From Silanimonas sp044377035 (GTDB taxonomy: Bacteria > Pseudomonadota > Gammaproteobacteria > Xanthomonadales > Xanthomonadaceae), in assembly GCF_044377035.1 (NCBI RefSeq), contig NZ_JBILJW010000019.1:7131-71130 (forward strand): a DNA stretch of 64,000 nucleotides. Direction: 5' to 3'. Numbering within the stretch: position 1 is the stretch's first letter; each line of letters starts with the position of its first letter. Shown here piece by piece: positions 63,701 through 64,000 of the stretch. Below the pieces are notes generated by a model, which was not told where the DNA came from, made no database searches, and saw only the letters and a program-made list of their open reading frames with translations. The translations under genes and the position numbers were made by a program.

Positions 63701-64000
63701 GGCGGCGCTTCAGCGTCTCCTCGGCGTAGCGGCGGAGATTCATCAGCTCCTGCGGCGTGGCCTGCGCGCTGGAGGCCGCGATGGCAAGCCGCATGATCGG
63801 CTGGGTGCTCGGGTTGAAGCGCAGCAGCACCGGCGGCTTCACTTCCAGCGGCAGCTGCAGGAGTTCCAGCTTGTCGCGGACCTCAAGGCTGGCCTGGTCC
63901 ATGTCGGTGCCCCAGGCGAATTCGAGCACGACGTCGCTCTGCCCGGTGCGCGAAACGGACTTCAGCTTGCGCAGGTTTTTGACCACGCCCACGGCCTGCT
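60744..64000 (-). CDS. RND efflux permease, N-terminus cut by window edge
   Basis: About 1085 residues are visible; roughly the first 70 lie beyond the window (the codon at 63992 is internal). It keeps the helix-4 proton-relay pair in GMVVDDSIVVLENIAK, unlike its partner. Between helix 6 and the second half there is an unusual insertion with extra hydrophobic stretches (about 62380-62540), followed by RPYEAAAEAYRHRIL. The C-terminal half has the normal GIVVKNAIVLVDKVNQL block. A periplasmic adaptor gene probably lies upstream, outside the window. Confidence 0.9.
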   Translation of the reverse strand, partial: QAVGVVKNLRKLKSVSRTGQSDVVLEFAWGTDMDQASLEVRDKLELLQLPLEVKPPVLLRFNPSTQPIMRLAIAASSAQATPQELMNLRRYAEETLKRRLEPVPGVAAVKVGGGLEDEVQVLIDQNKLAQLNLDINVVVQRLQQENVNVSGGRIEEGSQRYLVRTVNQFANLQQMRDMLITTLNGVPIHLRDVATVEQGNKEREAIIRIGSSEAVEVALYKEGDANTVAVADAIKQALRDMERETAPRTPGAEGGRRGPPQVATVPGQYTVDGLTMRTVEDQSVFIGSALSEVQKEAVMGGLFAILIIFFFLRDGWSTFVISLSLPVSIIATFFFMGQLDLSLNVMSLAGLALATGMVVDDSIVVLENIAKAREKGLGVLEAAIVGTKEVGMPVVATTLTTVAVFLPLVFVEGVAGQLFRDQALTVSIALLISMVIALTLIPMLSSLKATAPMSFPVESEPGLVRPPRSIAEAGERFAAPYASMVARRPGGLSALAGGVLVLLAAPFKLLWWALTFLTLLAVRAALLVWRGFTTFVLPGVAKVGEFVLRPYEAAAEAYRHRILPAALRNPALVLGSAGAAFLLSLGMATTLGTDLIPQLAQDRFDMTAKLPAGTQLQDTDRLVAAVQGQFDDDDRIKALFGVSGTGTRLDANPTESGENIARVSIVLGQGYSRTTEAALTDDLRGFMAGYPDVEVKFSRPELVSLSTPLEIEIRGTDLVELEAAGRKLTDLMKASPHFADVKSTVEQGFPEVQIRFDQERAAALGLTTRQIADEVVRKVRGEVATRYSFRDRKIDVLVRAQEADRASVAEIRDLIVNPQSERPVPLSAVAEVVETIGPGEINRVDQTRVAIISANLRDIDLGTAVQEVNKLVDANPLGADLRLAFGGQSEELGRSLQSLMFAFGLAIFLVYLVMASQFESLLHPFVILFTIPLAVVGAVLALVLSGSPVSVVVFIGLILLVGIVVKNAIVLVDKVNQLRLEGLSKVDALVEGSYSRLRPIVMTTLTTLFGFAPLAFFGGDGAEVKAPMAITVIGGLTVSTLLTLVVIPVMYKLLDRSSDESWKAEGERNKQIGLIGKLVGESQS

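Overview
The window is high-GC, densely packed bacterial chromosome. It reads as a gammaproteobacterium close to Lysobacterales (Xanthomonadales). This placement is an inference from gene content: serC-pheA, the agmatine deiminase/N-carbamoylputrescine amidase pair, an FFLEELY-type protein and CRP/Clp-like sites on polysaccharide genes. I see no tRNA, rRNA, CRISPR array, insertion sequence or integrase.

Layout. 1-7.1 kb: a double-FHA protein, serC and the start of pheA on the minus strand, then a storage-granule neighbourhood (PHA-system protein, FFLEELY-type protein, patatin lipase, phasin) and a membrane-anchored Mrr-like protein. 7.1-11.6 kb: a lipid set, with a two-domain fatty acyl-CoA reductase diverging from an acyl-CoA-binding protein and a TetR regulator, followed by a second phasin-like protein and a TPR-like protein. 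11.65-29.2 kb: a minus-strand operon of 14 nearly contiguous genes for a secreted or capsular polysaccharide of the exosortase-A-associated kind. It holds Wza, a chain-length protein, a degenerate CpsD-like ATPase, an outer-membrane barrel, a deacetylase, four glycosyltransferases, two asparagine-synthase-like proteins, an O-antigen-ligase/polymerase, a MurJ-like flippase and a secreted beta-propeller. 29.3-31.4 kb: a J-domain protein and the initiating sugar transferase. 31.6-48.1 kb: a UDP-sugar dehydrogenase, then an operon of epimerase, a 3214-residue PKS/aminotransferase/NRPS, two alpha/beta hydrolases of exosortase-A-associated type, a JmjC-like dioxygenase, a glycosyltransferase-like protein and a VanZ protein. 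48.2-50.6 kb: a second, larger beta-propeller paralogous to the first. 50.6-51.3 kb: the only long non-coding stretch. 51.3-57.6 kb: housekeeping genes (type B L36, a small secreted protein, aguA, aguB, TraB family, proB, proA). 57.6-64 kb: two RND permeases, the second cut by the window edge.

The most interesting part is 11.6-50.6 kb. An exosortase-A-style polysaccharide locus, with no exosortase in view, carries an embedded assembly line predicted to join an acyl chain, a malonyl extension and a beta-amino group, then add a residue that is probably glycine, and to end in a condensation-carrier module with no adenylation or thioesterase domain. The polysaccharide export operon and the assembly-line operon each begin with a CRP/Clp-like site placed exactly 19 bp from a TATNNT -10 box. 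This suggests one regulator drives both. My working hypothesis is a co-regulated envelope system that makes a polysaccharide together with a lipo-amino-acid product or modification.
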